A stretch of DNA of 64,000 nucleotides from Chryseobacterium ginsenosidimutans (GTDB lineage: Bacteria > Bacteroidota > Bacteroidia > Flavobacteriales > Weeksellaceae), in contig NZ_JAUSXC010000001.1 in the NCBI RefSeq assembly GCF_030823405.1, positions 1,161,001 to 1,225,000 on the forward strand. Direction: 5' to 3'. The position numbers and the translations under genes were made by a program. The notes beneath the pieces were generated by a model. It was not told the DNA's origin and did not search any database. It worked only from the letters and a program-made list of their open reading frames with translations. Shown piece by piece: positions 47,932 through 55,807 of the stretch (positions are counted from its first letter, which is position 1; each line of letters begins with the position of its first letter).

Positions 47932-48936
47932 CTATTTTTTGATAAACTTTGAAGTCTGCACTTTATTCTTGCTGTCTTTTCCTGAAACTTCAATGAAATA
48001 AGACGCAGAAGGAAGGTCAGATACCTGTACTTTTCCTGATTTAAGGTCAGATGTTTTTATTAATTTTCCATCTAAACTGTAGATTTTAGCTGTTGAATAA
48101 TTTCCCGTTTCTCCTTTAAACTCGATAAAATCCTGTGCAGGATTCGGATAAATTTTAAGGCCTTCTTTTCTAGTTGTAAGATCTCCTGTTGATAATGTTA
48201 AAGTATTCAGAGCCTGTGCACCACTTGTTGTTTGGTTTATTCCCGCTAAAGGTACGTTGATAATAGCTTGTGTAGTAGTTAACAACGGGAATTTGTGAGT
48301 GCTGTCATAATAAGTGTAAGCAGTATTTGTGATTGTTCCGATGGGGAAAATGAATGTTGCATCATTTGGTAGATGAAGATTAAAATTCTGAACAGATTTT
48401 ATTCTTAATACATTATTATAAGTGGATGTACCTAAAATCAAAGTTCCTGATGCATCCGCTGTAATGGTGATTGTCCCTTTACATAACCCGCTTGCACTCG
48501 GTGAAGTGAATGTTCCCTGAGCCAGATCTGTTTCGTTATATCCGAAAGCAGCAGGATAACTCACAAAAGTTCCGTTGTTTGCAGCTAAATTCAATGTAGC
48601 ATCAGAAGTAATAAGCCCTGTAATTTCAAGTTTCGAAGCCGTTTGCTTGTATAAGATTGTATTTCCGCCCCCGATCATTTTAATCGTAGAACCGGGGAAA
48701 GTTGTAATTTCACCTGCTGTCGGGGCAGAATATGTCGTTGGTGATGCCGCTCCTAATGTTAATGCAGCATTGCTGAACGTTGTATTTGCTCCTGTTGCAG
48801 AATTATCGACAGTTCCGGTAACAGTAACATTGTTAACTGTTTCGCCAACGACGGGATCGTTAAATGCTTTAGTAATTGTAGTCTGGGCTGAACAAAGACC
48901 TGAAGTTATCAGCAATAAAAATAGATTTCGTTTCAT
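47932..48936 (-). CDS. Secreted protein with T9SS type A sorting domain
   Basis: A 334-residue exported protein. Signal peptide MKRNLFLLLITSGLCSAQ; a Thr/Ala/Gly-rich beta-strand body (residues about 25-250, with NVTVTGTVDNSATGANTTFS) that resembles a beta-helix or adhesin-like structure; and a C-terminal type IX sorting domain from LKIYPNPAQDFIEF to KVQTSKFIKK. It is transported across the outer membrane by the T9SS. No enzymatic motif is apparent. Monocistronic. Confidence 0.85.
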   Translation of the reverse strand: MKRNLFLLLITSGLCSAQTTITKAFNDPVVGETVNNVTVTGTVDNSATGANTTFSNAALTLGAASPTTYSAPTAGEITTFPGSTIKMIGGGNTILYKQTASKLEITGLITSDATLNLAANNGTFVSYPAAFGYNETDLAQGTFTSPSASGLCKGTITITADASGTLILGTSTYNNVLRIKSVQNFNLHLPNDATFIFPIGTITNTAYTYYDSTHKFPLLTTTQAIINVPLAGINQTTSGAQALNTLTLSTGDLTTRKEGLKIYPNPAQDFIEFKGETGNYSTAKIYSLDGKLIKTSDLKSGKVQVSDLPSASYFIEVSGKDSKNKVQTSKFIKK

Positions 48937-49193
48937 AGTTAAATTTTATTCAAAGATAGTTAAAACCTGACATTTAAAATGTATTTATTTAAACATAACT
49001 TATTATTAATGAGGTTAAAAATGGAAAAATCACCCAAATATCTGAGTGGTTATTCTGTGCGCTGATTGTTTTATTTTCTTCTCCCATCAAGACTGTAACG
49101 GTCAGTTTGTAATTACCAAATCTGAAATTATTTATTGAAATTTTCAGAAGCTGAGCTTTATTTCGACATCTTTCTAATCACTTTACAATAATC

Positions 49194-49772
49194 TTACTTA
49201 GAAGCAACTTTTATACTATCTAATTTTCGGGTAATTTCAGTGGTGTTTCCGCCGCCGCAGGAAGAATGGATGACTTTTCCATTGATATCAATGAGTATTT
49301 TGGCAGGGCTGCAAAAGATATTATAATTTAATTTTTCAGATTTATCATAAGATTTCGTATTGTCAATCTGTTCAAACAAGATATTTGATTGATTGAGATA
49401 ATCTTTCAGCTCCTTTTCATTTTCGATAAATCCTTCTACAATACCGATAAAATTTGCATTATTTTTAAATTCTTTATAAAGAGTATTATATTCTTCCGGC
49501 ATATCGTAAGATTCACTTTTTTTCAGATACGATTTGTCATAAATAAAAATCACGAGATTTTTGCCTTTATAATTTTGTGAATTGAAAGTAGTTCCGTTGG
49601 TTGTTTTCGCCGAAAAATATTTAGGTTTTGCGTTTAAAAACAAATCAATCTGGTTCTTTTTCATTTCTTTAGCCTCCTCCTGAAAGTCTTTTAAAAATTT
49701 TTCTTTCTTTTCCGCTTTACTTTCACAGGAAAGAATTGATAAGATAATGAAAACTGACAAATTTTTTTTCAT
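49194..49772 (-). CDS. Thioredoxin-fold-like lipoprotein without CXXC
   Basis: A 192-residue lipoprotein (MKKNLSVFIILSILSCESKA, lipobox LSC). After a charged linker (residues 20-45) it has a thioredoxin/AhpC-like core: KYFSAKTTNGTTFNSQNYKG, then LVIFIYDKSYLKKSES where active redox proteins carry CxxC, and CSPAKILIDINGKVIHSSCGGG. The CxxC pair is missing, although two later Cys are present. It may be a regulatory or substrate-binding member of the family. Its function is unknown. Confidence 0.65.
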   Translation of the reverse strand: MKKNLSVFIILSILSCESKAEKKEKFLKDFQEEAKEMKKNQIDLFLNAKPKYFSAKTTNGTTFNSQNYKGKNLVIFIYDKSYLKKSESYDMPEEYNTLYKEFKNNANFIGIVEGFIENEKELKDYLNQSNILFEQIDNTKSYDKSEKLNYNIFCSPAKILIDINGKVIHSSCGGGNTTEITRKLDSIKVASK

Positions 49773-49851
49773 GATGTAATTTTTTATGTATAATTCAAAT
49801 ATACATTAATATTTTACACCTTATTATTGAAAAAGCAGTTTTAAAAACCGT

Positions 49852-51078
49852 TTACAATTTTTCAATATACTTTCTCAATGTATCAGAAACCGAACTGGAA
49901 TTGGAAAGCCGTAACGCTTCTTCGAAATTCTGTTTCGCTTTTGCATTATCAATATCCGTATAAAGATGTCCTAATAATGAATAGTAGAAAGGATTGTCAA
50001 GCAGCTTTAATTTTTCTGCTTCAGAAATTGCTTCAGATTTTCCTCTGACCTTCGAAAAAGCAAAAGTACGGTTGAGAGCAGCGATAGGAGAGTATTCGAT
50101 CTGTAAAAGCTGGTTGTAAAGTTGCAGGATATTTTCCCACTTTTCATCGGTATCTTTTTTCTTGGTGTGCCAATACGCAATGGCAGCTTCCAGATGAAAT
50201 TTGGTTAAAAAATTTCCGGTTGCGCTTTGATTTAAGTAATAAATTCCTTTTTCAATCAAATCATTGTCCCATAAATTATCATCCTGTTCTTCGTAAAGAA
50301 TGCTTTCTCCTTTTTCGTTGAATCTTGCATTAAATCTTGAAGAATGAAAATACATCAATGACAGCAAAGCATTGGTAGCCGGAGTATTGGTTGTTTTATT
50401 TTCGATAAGAATTGAAGTAAGCCGAATTGCTTCCTGACAAAAATCCTTTCTTAGAATCGTGTTTTGTGAAGTGGAATAATACCCTTCTGAAAACAGTAAA
50501 TATAAAGTGGTAAGAACCGTTTCTAGGTTTGTATTGATCTGTGAAATAGAAGGTTGCTCGATCTTGATTCCGTCTGTTTTTAATTTTTCTTTGGCACGTT
50601 TCAGTCTTTTGTAAACAACTTCTTTATTGACTAAAAAAGCGTCTGCAATTTCCTGAGTTCCGAAACCGCAAAGTAAATTTAAGGCTAAAGATATCTGAGA
50701 ATCTTTTGAAATGGAAGGATTACAGATCGTAAACATCATCGCTAACTGGCTGTCAGCAATGTTTTTTTGAGAAAGATCAATTTCAAATTCTTCATAATCA
50801 GAAGAAGAATATTTTATTTCAGTTGAAATTTTTTGGTGAAATAAAGAATCCCGTTTAAAATAATTTTTAGATTTATTTTTTGCAACCGTATAAAGCCACG
50901 CCGTCGGATTTTCCGGAATTCCGTTGATGCTCCATGTTTCTGTTGCGGTGAGAAAGGTATCGCTTACGATGTCTTCGGCAATTTCCATGTGATCAATACC
51001 AAATGTCGAACAGAGCACGGAAACAATTTTTCGATACTCTGTTCGGAATAAATTCGGTATTAATGCTTTTTCGTGCAT
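49852..51078 (-). CDS. ECF sigma factor with C-terminal extension (ECF42 type)
   Basis: A 408-residue protein. Residues about 1-170 are a sigma-70 group 4 factor: region 2 (FRTEYRKIVSVLCSTFGIDH, then EDIVSDTFLTATETW and PTAWLYTVAKNKSKNYFKR) and region 4 (LLCGFGTQEIADAFLVNKEV). The remaining about 230 residues are an all-helical DUF6596/TPR-like extension. That layout is the ECF42 group, whose members act without an anti-sigma factor and pair with DGPF/YciI proteins. The YciI-family gene lies 16 bp upstream on the same strand. Confidence 0.92.
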   Translation of the reverse strand: MHEKALIPNLFRTEYRKIVSVLCSTFGIDHMEIAEDIVSDTFLTATETWSINGIPENPTAWLYTVAKNKSKNYFKRDSLFHQKISTEIKYSSSDYEEFEIDLSQKNIADSQLAMMFTICNPSISKDSQISLALNLLCGFGTQEIADAFLVNKEVVYKRLKRAKEKLKTDGIKIEQPSISQINTNLETVLTTLYLLFSEGYYSTSQNTILRKDFCQEAIRLTSILIENKTTNTPATNALLSLMYFHSSRFNARFNEKGESILYEEQDDNLWDNDLIEKGIYYLNQSATGNFLTKFHLEAAIAYWHTKKKDTDEKWENILQLYNQLLQIEYSPIAALNRTFAFSKVRGKSEAISEAEKLKLLDNPFYYSLLGHLYTDIDNAKAKQNFEEALRLSNSSSVSDTLRKYIEKL

Positions 51079-51094
51079 TCAATTTAAAAATAAA

Positions 51095-51445
51095 TTATTC
51101 AGTTGCAGGTGGAATCGCCATTCTTACTTCTACACTTGCACCCCATTGAAGAACAGGACAGCCTTTTGCAATTTCTACAGCTTCATCATAATCCTTCGCT
51201 CTGATGATAAACATTCCGCCGATTGATTCTTTAATTTCTGCGTAAGGCCCATTGGTAACGGTGTCATTTTTTACGACTCTTCCGCCCAAATCCCATCTTT
51301 TTGGTGGAGCGACCAGTTTATTTTGTGCCGCAATACCTCCCAGCCAGTCTTGAAAAGGCTGAATGGAAGCCTGCATTTGTTCCGGCGATGGGGAAGCGTC
51401 TTTATTGATGATATCTCTGTGTATTGCGATTAGAAATTCATTCAT
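51095..51445 (-). CDS. YciI/DGPF family protein
   Basis: A 116-residue cytoplasmic protein of the YciI (YCII/DGPF) family: MNEFLIAIHRDIINKDASPS, then the DGPF-like segment VVKNDTVTNGPYAEIKESIG and FIIRAKDYDEAVEIAKGCPV. Members have a ferredoxin-like dimer fold of unclear biochemical role. It is encoded directly upstream of, and probably together with, the ECF42-type sigma factor, its standard partner. It is the likely first gene of this operon. Confidence 0.9.
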   Translation of the reverse strand: MNEFLIAIHRDIINKDASPSPEQMQASIQPFQDWLGGIAAQNKLVAPPKRWDLGGRVVKNDTVTNGPYAEIKESIGGMFIIRAKDYDEAVEIAKGCPVLQWGASVEVRMAIPPATE

Positions 51446-51515
51446 GATATTGTTGATTTTTTAGATTAAAAGAAAATGTGTTTGGATGTATGAATTTAAT
51501 AATAAAAACTTAGTT

Positions 51516-52271
51516 TTATCTTTGATTTTCCGGGTTGGAAATCCATTCGTCATAACGGATCGTTCCCAGTTTTGCGTCTTCATTTGGAATTAAAGTCGAA
51601 TCATTTAAAGGTGCTCCAAAATATGTTGCATCAGGGCTTGATACCACTTCATCAGTATTTTTCATGATGGTTGTGTATTTTTTGACAAGATCTGAAAGTT
51701 TAATTTTTTCCGGACCTCCGATTTCTACCGTTGAGTTTTTTGGCTCACCAATAACGACTTCTGTCATCGCTTTTACGACATCATCAGAAGCAATTGGCTG
51801 AATCAGAGCTGGAGAAACCATAATTTTACCATCAATTGTGCTTGACTTAACAATCCCACCGACAAATTCGAAAAACTGAGTCGAATGAACAATGCTGTAA
51901 GGAATTCCCGCGGCTTTGATAATGTCTTCCTGAACCTGTTTTGCCCTGAAATAACCACTTTCCTGCAAACGTTCAGTTCCCACGACAGATAACGCGATGT
52001 GATGATTGACGCCTGCTTTTTTCTCTGCTTTCATCAAGTTTTCACCGGATGTTTTGAAGAAATTCATAACATCGTCATCCGCAAAAGAAGGGGAGTTGGC
52101 TACGTCTACAACAACGTCAACGTTTTCCAGTGCTTGGTCAAGACCTTCTCCTGTAAGCGTATTCACACCTGAGTTTGGAGAAGCTGACAATACTTCATGT
52201 CCTAAATTTTTAAGGCTGTTAACAAGTTTACTTCCTATAAGACCTGTACCGCCGATTACTGTGATTTTCAT
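51516..52271 (-). CDS. SDR/NmrA-type NAD(P)-binding protein
   Basis: A 251-residue Rossmann-fold protein with the nucleotide motif MKITVIGGTGLIGSKLVNSL at the N-terminus. Later features are DVVVDVANSPSFADD, HHIALSVVGTERL and the segment PYSIVHSTQFFEFVGGI, which resembles atypical short-chain dehydrogenases. No catalytic YxxxK is evident, as in other NmrA-like proteins. It is located upstream of the yciI-sigma pair and on the same strand, so it may be part of the same regulon. Substrate unknown. Confidence 0.87.
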   Translation of the reverse strand: MKITVIGGTGLIGSKLVNSLKNLGHEVLSASPNSGVNTLTGEGLDQALENVDVVVDVANSPSFADDDVMNFFKTSGENLMKAEKKAGVNHHIALSVVGTERLQESGYFRAKQVQEDIIKAAGIPYSIVHSTQFFEFVGGIVKSSTIDGKIMVSPALIQPIASDDVVKAMTEVVIGEPKNSTVEIGGPEKIKLSDLVKKYTTIMKNTDEVVSSPDATYFGAPLNDSTLIPNEDAKLGTIRYDEWISNPENQR

Positions 52272-52358
52272 TGTGTATAATTTTAAGTGTTATACTGTAA
52301 TGACAATCAGTTTTTTGAAATTGGACAAATTTTGATAAAAATATTTTAATAATTATAA

Positions 52359-52904
52359 TTAATTTGTTGATTCATAAATAAGCTGCACGACTCCCGATTT
52401 GAAGGTGTTTGTTTTTATTAATTTTAAGTTTAATTTTTCTTTTAAATCTTCAAATAAAGGCTTTCCGTTTCCTAAAGCGATCGGATGAACGGAAATTCTG
52501 TACATATCAATCAAATTTAATTGAATAAAAGTTTTGATAAGACTTGCTCCGCCATACAACCAAATGTCTTTTCCGCCTTGTTTTTTTATTTCCTCTACTT
52601 TTTCTCCAATATCTGAATTGATAAAAGTAGCATTTGGATCGTCTCTTTTTTCGCTTGAAAAAACAATTTTATTTTTTGAATGAACTGTTTCCCAGAGTTT
52701 CTGTTCTTCTGCGTCTGCATTTTCTTCCGGCTGGTAATTTCCCCAGAAATCATAACTTACTCTACCGTAAAATATAGTGTCAATACTTGAAAGAAAACCA
52801 TCAAAATCCATGTCGTCATCCATGATGCACCAATCGATTTCTCCATTTGGCCCTTCGATAAATCCGTCTAAAGTTGTCGCAAGATCTAAGATTACTTTTT
52901 TCAT
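52359..52904 (-). CDS. Dihydrofolate reductase family protein (RibD C-terminal type)
   Basis: A 181-residue protein of the DHFR/RibD-C fold: MKKVILDLATTLDGFIEGPN at the N-terminus, then IDTIFYGRVSYDFWG, KDIWLYGGASLIKTFIQLNL and the ending IYESTN. Such YwjB-like proteins bind NADPH. Many are not true folate enzymes and their substrates are unknown. Same strand as the neighbouring sigma-factor and arr genes, with 60-90 bp gaps. Confidence 0.9.
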   Translation of the reverse strand: MKKVILDLATTLDGFIEGPNGEIDWCIMDDDMDFDGFLSSIDTIFYGRVSYDFWGNYQPEENADAEEQKLWETVHSKNKIVFSSEKRDDPNATFINSDIGEKVEEIKKQGGKDIWLYGGASLIKTFIQLNLIDMYRISVHPIALGNGKPLFEDLKEKLNLKLIKTNTFKSGVVQLIYESTN

Positions 52905-52963
52905 TTAATTATTGTGAATTGTGATTTTAAATAGTCAACTACAACGATCAGCTAAAATGTGAT

Positions 52964-53389
52964 TTAATTGATATTTTCAGCATTTGGATTTTCTTGTAAT
53001 TTCGCTAGCCTTTCTCTCCAGTTTTGAAGTTCTTCATCGGTCAGTTTTATCCAGTCTGTTACTTCACCAACGATTTTTACAGGTTCTTTGCTGCGATAAG
53101 ATCTGGTAGGATTTCCCGGAAATTTTTTATCTGTGACATTAGGATCATTTTCGAATTCCCCTGTAGGTTCCACGATATAAATACGTTCGCGACCATCTCC
53201 TTTTGCTAGTGCGGCGGCCAATCCGGCACCATTTTTTAAGGCTGTAAAATAGAGATGATTCATTATTATTTCGGGATAATAATTCGATGCGAATCCGGCA
53301 GTTAAAAGGTCGCCGATTTGCAGATCGGCTTTTGTTCCGTGGTAGAATGGTCCGTTGTCGAGAATGTTTTCTTCTTTTTTATTTTCCAT
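52964..53389 (-). CDS. arr: NAD+--rifampin ADP-ribosyltransferase
   Basis: A 141-residue enzyme that transfers ADP-ribose from NAD+ to the C23 hydroxyl of rifamycins and so inactivates them. The catalytic triad residues of Arr are visible: His17 in PFYHGTKADLQIGD, Tyr47 in NHLYFTALKNGAGL and Asp82 in EFENDPNVTDKKFPG. The GNPTRSYRSKEPVKIVGEVTD motif is typical of the family. The chromosomal rpoB in this window appears wild type at the usual resistance positions, so arr would be the main rifamycin defence. No integron elements adjoin it. Confidence 0.95.
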   Translation of the reverse strand: MENKKEENILDNGPFYHGTKADLQIGDLLTAGFASNYYPEIIMNHLYFTALKNGAGLAAALAKGDGRERIYIVEPTGEFENDPNVTDKKFPGNPTRSYRSKEPVKIVGEVTDWIKLTDEELQNWRERLAKLQENPNAENIN

Positions 53390-53537
53390 TTTTATAAGTG
53401 TTTATTTTTCTTTTTACATAACCTGTAAACTTAAGAATTTGTTTTTAAATACGAAAACCGCTCTGGAACGGAACGGTTTGTGAGATTCTAAAACTTTAAT
53501 TGATATTAATATTGTTTATAATTTGATTTCGTAAAAT

Positions 53538-53996
53538 TTATTCAATAATACCATTTCCGGTTATAATTTCTTCTTCCATTGAGTTTACAATTTCAGATAC
53601 AGAAATTGAAAATACTCCGGCTTGTTTTTGGTCAAATTCTTTTTTCCAATAAGAATATCCTTCAATATTTTTGGGTACTTTGATTTTTTCATTTTTTAAT
53701 TCAGTAACACTTTCATCCAAGGCTTTTTCGGTAATCGGAATATGAGAGAACTCTTCTGCAATACCTTCCTTTGAATCAGGATTTATAACTTTCAATCCCC
53801 CAATTGAAATATGAATGACCTTTCCTATTTTTGGATATTCTTCTATTTTTAAAATTTTAAGGGTAGAGTTTTCTTCACCTTTGCGGGTTTTGTAATTCCA
53901 CTCCTGACCGACTTTGTATTTCATGGTTTTTGGGTTTTTGCAGTTGGTTAGGAAAAGAACTGAAAAGAGAGTTGTTAAAATTTGGAGTTTGATCAT
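53538..53996 (-). CDS. Hypothetical lipoprotein
   Basis: A 152-residue protein with lipoprotein signal (MIKLQILTTLFSVLFLTNCK, Cys at residue 19). The mature part is strand-rich and charged (KYKVGQEWNYKTRKGEENST, then KVIHISIGGLKVINPDSKEG). It resembles other short lipoproteins of flavobacteria that follow repeat-like intergenic sequence, but I cannot name the family. Located between arr and the DUF5694 gene on the same strand. Confidence 0.65.
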   Translation of the reverse strand: MIKLQILTTLFSVLFLTNCKNPKTMKYKVGQEWNYKTRKGEENSTLKILKIEEYPKIGKVIHISIGGLKVINPDSKEGIAEEFSHIPITEKALDESVTELKNEKIKVPKNIEGYSYWKKEFDQKQAGVFSISVSEIVNSMEEEIITGNGIIE

Positions 53997-54038
53997 AAGT
54001 TGAAATTTGTTTTACTCAAGTCGGGATACTAAAGTCAA

Positions 54039-54061
54039 GGATTGTAAATCCGCGACACCGG
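54039..54061 (+). repeat. Dispersed 23-bp repeat, copy 1
   Basis: GGATTGTAAATCCGCGACAC followed by CGG matches the sequence at 57142-57164 in 20 of 23 positions. Both copies lie in spacers at gene boundaries. It is a likely small mobile or structural intergenic repeat. Confidence 0.55.
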
Positions 54062-54068
54062 GGACAGC

Positions 54069-54887
54069 TTATTTTAGTACGCTACTTAATTCGACAAGTT
54101 CGAAGTCATCATTATTTTGAAGCAGGTGTTTTAATATTGGAATATGTCCCTGTCCAAATATCAGGATAACATATTTGTCATTTGCATCTATTTGCGTTAT
54201 TACATTTGCGTAAATCGCTAAATTCCTCAAATACCAGTCAGAAACGGATTCTGCACCAATATAATTCTCTCCTGCACCAACTTTTGCAATATACTTTAAG
54301 TACAATGATAAATTTTTCTGCAAAAGTTCTTTTGTATTGATATATTTTAGTATTTTGGTTATTGAATTCCGTTTTGAGACGTTATCCATCTCAAGCATAA
54401 AGTTATTCGCAGTCGTACCCAATTCATTTAAAAGATATAATTGATTTTTTTCTTTGGCAGTTACAGAAACTAAACTGTCATGTGTCATTTGATATGAAGC
54501 ATCAATACAGTTGATGTGTTTTAAATTTAATTTTTTAGCTAATCTAAAACCAATTTGTTCCCGTTCAGAAACTGTTAATTGATACCTGTTTTGTACATAT
54601 GCGTTATACAAACTATCAATTTGCTTTTGTTGATTAAATGGTTTTTCTATCATCACTTTATCAGCATTTGTTCGTTTCAAAATTCCGGTCAATTCTTCCA
54701 GTTCTTTCTGTCTTTTTGGAGCTAAAAAATCGTCAGTCTTTAATTCGAACGTATCTAAATGAGGTGTTTCGAAATGAATGGTCCCGATTAACAGGATTTT
54801 AGTTTTATGTTTAGATTCTTGCCCAAAAGTTGTTGTTACTGATAAAAGCGTAATTAGAAATGTAGAAATTGTTTTAATGAAAGTCAT
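54069..54887 (-). CDS. DUF5694 domain-containing protein
   Basis: A 272-residue exported protein. Signal peptide MTFIKTISTFLITLLSVTTTFGQ. The domain has the pattern KTKILLIGTIHFETPHLDTF with GxxH, then EKPFNQQKQIDSLYNAY, SEREQIGFRLAKKLNLKH and the C-terminal YVILIFGQGHIPILKHLL. These GxH and GxGH motifs resemble TraB/Tiki-type metal-dependent proteases, a possible relation (inference). It is probably periplasmic or a lipid-independent envelope protein. Function unknown. Confidence 0.85.
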   Translation of the reverse strand: MTFIKTISTFLITLLSVTTTFGQESKHKTKILLIGTIHFETPHLDTFELKTDDFLAPKRQKELEELTGILKRTNADKVMIEKPFNQQKQIDSLYNAYVQNRYQLTVSEREQIGFRLAKKLNLKHINCIDASYQMTHDSLVSVTAKEKNQLYLLNELGTTANNFMLEMDNVSKRNSITKILKYINTKELLQKNLSLYLKYIAKVGAGENYIGAESVSDWYLRNLAIYANVITQIDANDKYVILIFGQGHIPILKHLLQNNDDFELVELSSVLK

Positions 54888-55160
54888 GGTTTAAGTTTAT
54901 TGTTTATCGTTGTCGTTCTCCAAAATTGCCACAAAATGTTGATGAGTTATTTCTGTCGCTCGAAGTTATGGACAATGTTTCGCAGCTTCACGCAGTCGCG
55001 AACTTCGAAAGTTTATATTTTCGTTAAAGATAAAACTTCTTGCGAACGTAAAGATGAATTTATTATAAAATTCGTAATTGCATGAAAAGGCTGTTGAACA
55101 AAACGTATGATAGTTTTTCTTGATTCGCTGTTTTATTAACTTGTTTTATTATTCTCAACA
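54888..55160. other. Intergenic region with a hairpin
   Basis: Right of the DUF5694 gene there is no gene until the small ORF at 55290. TCGAAGTT at 54960-54967 pairs with AACTTCGA at 55001-55008, and CGC (54981-54983) with GCG (54998-55000), forming an imperfect hairpin with a bulge. Its function is unknown. Confidence 0.5.
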
Positions 55161-55190
55161 AAAAAACCGCCCTAAAAAGTAGAGCGGCTT
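55161..55190 (-). terminator. Terminator of the 43-codon gene
   Basis: On the - strand AAGCCGCTCTA and TAGGGCGGTTT pair over 11 bp (two wobbles) with a 5-nt loop, followed by TTTT. It resembles the groEL terminator at 59668-59700 in loop and stem sequence. Confidence 0.8.
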
Positions 55191-55206
55191 GATATATTGT
55201 AAAGAA

Positions 55207-55227
55207 AGCTCCTATTTTTACGGAGCA
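55207..55227 (-). terminator. Small hairpin before the terminator
   Basis: On the - strand GCTCC and GGAGC pair around a 9-nt A/T-rich loop, followed by TTTCTTT. It may be a first, weaker terminator of the small gene. Confidence 0.45.
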
Positions 55228-55249
55228 CGAGCTAGAAGCTTACGTCAGC
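55226..55249. repeat. Dispersed AGCxAGAxGCT motif, copy 1
   Basis: The 24-nt sequence CACGAGCTAGAAGCTTACGT followed by CAGC matches 55750-55773 in about 19 of 24 positions. A third, weaker relative is at 56047-56067. The core forms a small hairpin. Confidence 0.5.
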
Positions 55250-55289
55250 ATTGATTCCAAAATTTCATGACCTGTTTATTTCAATAAGA

Positions 55290-55421
55290 TTATTGCACAA
55301 CGTTCCAAGGCTTTTGTTTGAGTAAGACAATAGAGAATGTTGGTTTACTATGTGGTAGATCTTCGAATTTAGATATGCGTCTGCCTTTAATTAAACTTTT
55401 CAATTGGTTATTATTGTCCAT
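55290..55421 (-). CDS. Small peptide gene (43 codons)
   Basis: A short reading frame starting MDNNNQLKSLIKGRRISKFE, continuing through LPHSKPTFSIVLL and ending KQKPWNVVQ. It is too short for usual gene finders, but it is delimited by an exact promoter match (TTTG-N20-TATATTTG, + strand 55459-55490) about 30 nt upstream and by two terminator hairpins downstream. The peptide is basic at the front and hydrophobic near the end, without signal peptide or Gly-Gly leader motif. I do not recognise it; a regulatory, toxin or signalling peptide cannot be excluded. Confidence 0.5.
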   Translation of the reverse strand: MDNNNQLKSLIKGRRISKFEDLPHSKPTFSIVLLKQKPWNVVQ

Positions 55422-55458
55422 CATTCATGAGTTGTTTTTTTGTAAGTCTCAATTTTGC

Positions 55459-55490
55459 CAAATATAGTAGATAACGTAGAAATGAGCAAA
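55459..55490 (-). promoter_or_regulatory. Promoter of the small peptide gene
   Basis: Read on the - strand: TTTG (55487-55490), a 20-bp spacer and TATATTTG (55459-55466) match the Bacteroidota promoter consensus very well. The ATG at 55421 follows at a normal leader distance. Confidence 0.75.
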
Positions 55491-55494
55491 TTGA
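55463..55494. repeat. Duplicated promoter-type segment, copy A
   Basis: This 32-nt segment contains the promoter of the small gene and matches copy B at 55808-55839 in 28 of 32 positions. The similarity continues more weakly to about 55549. Confidence 0.75.
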
Positions 55495-55552
55495 GGAAGC
55501 TGAAATGAGTATGTAAATAATAAATAGTTTTTTATTCTTTCTACAGGTTTGG

Positions 55553-55741
55553 TATTTCTTTTTGCAGTTGCAAGTTTTCTTTTTGCAGTGAGGATATTTC
55601 TATTTGCAGTAAGAAGATTTCTTTTTGCAGTAGGGTGGTTTCTTTTTGCAGGAAGTACATTTCTATTTGCAGCAGGAAGATTCCTATTTGCAGTAAGAAG
55701 ATTTCTTTTTGCAGTAGGAGGATTTCTATTTGCAGTAAGGA
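55553..55741. repeat. Nine-unit 21-bp tandem repeat
   Basis: TTTGCAG recurs at 55561, 55582, 55603, 55624, 55645, 55666, 55687, 55708 and 55729: nine units at exactly 21 bp, with degenerate flanks. The + strand frame reads repeated FLFAV; the - strand frame reads repeated LQKEI heptads ending in a stop at 55541-55543. No ATG precedes the - strand repeats, since a TGA stands in the same frame at 55793-55795. It is best seen as the remains of a coiled-coil gene or a non-coding repeat. Confidence 0.9.
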
Positions 55742-55749
55742 TAAGATGG

Positions 55750-55773
55750 CACCAGCAAGATGCTCACGCCAAC
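55750..55773. repeat. Dispersed AGCxAGAxGCT motif, copy 2
   Basis: CACCAGCAAGATGCTCACGC followed by CAAC; related to the copy at 55226-55249 in about 19 of 24 positions and, in GAGYATCTTGCT (reverse strand), to 56047-56067. Confidence 0.55.
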
Positions 55774-55807
55774 GCGGGATTTGTAGGGTGATTCAGAATA
55801 AATATTT

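Noticed and set aside
52900..53540. Integron cassette around arr
   Set aside because: No integrase, attC-like imperfect palindrome or other cassette was seen; the neighbours are in a same-strand chromosomal cluster.
54900..55085. A 61-codon + strand frame after the DUF5694 gene
   Set aside because: No promoter, no conserved features, and it overlaps a hairpin-forming sequence; judged non-coding.
55549..55791. Protein made of FLFAV repeats on the + strand
   Set aside because: It begins with TTG, has no signal or promoter, and arises because the 21-bp repeat keeps all frames open.
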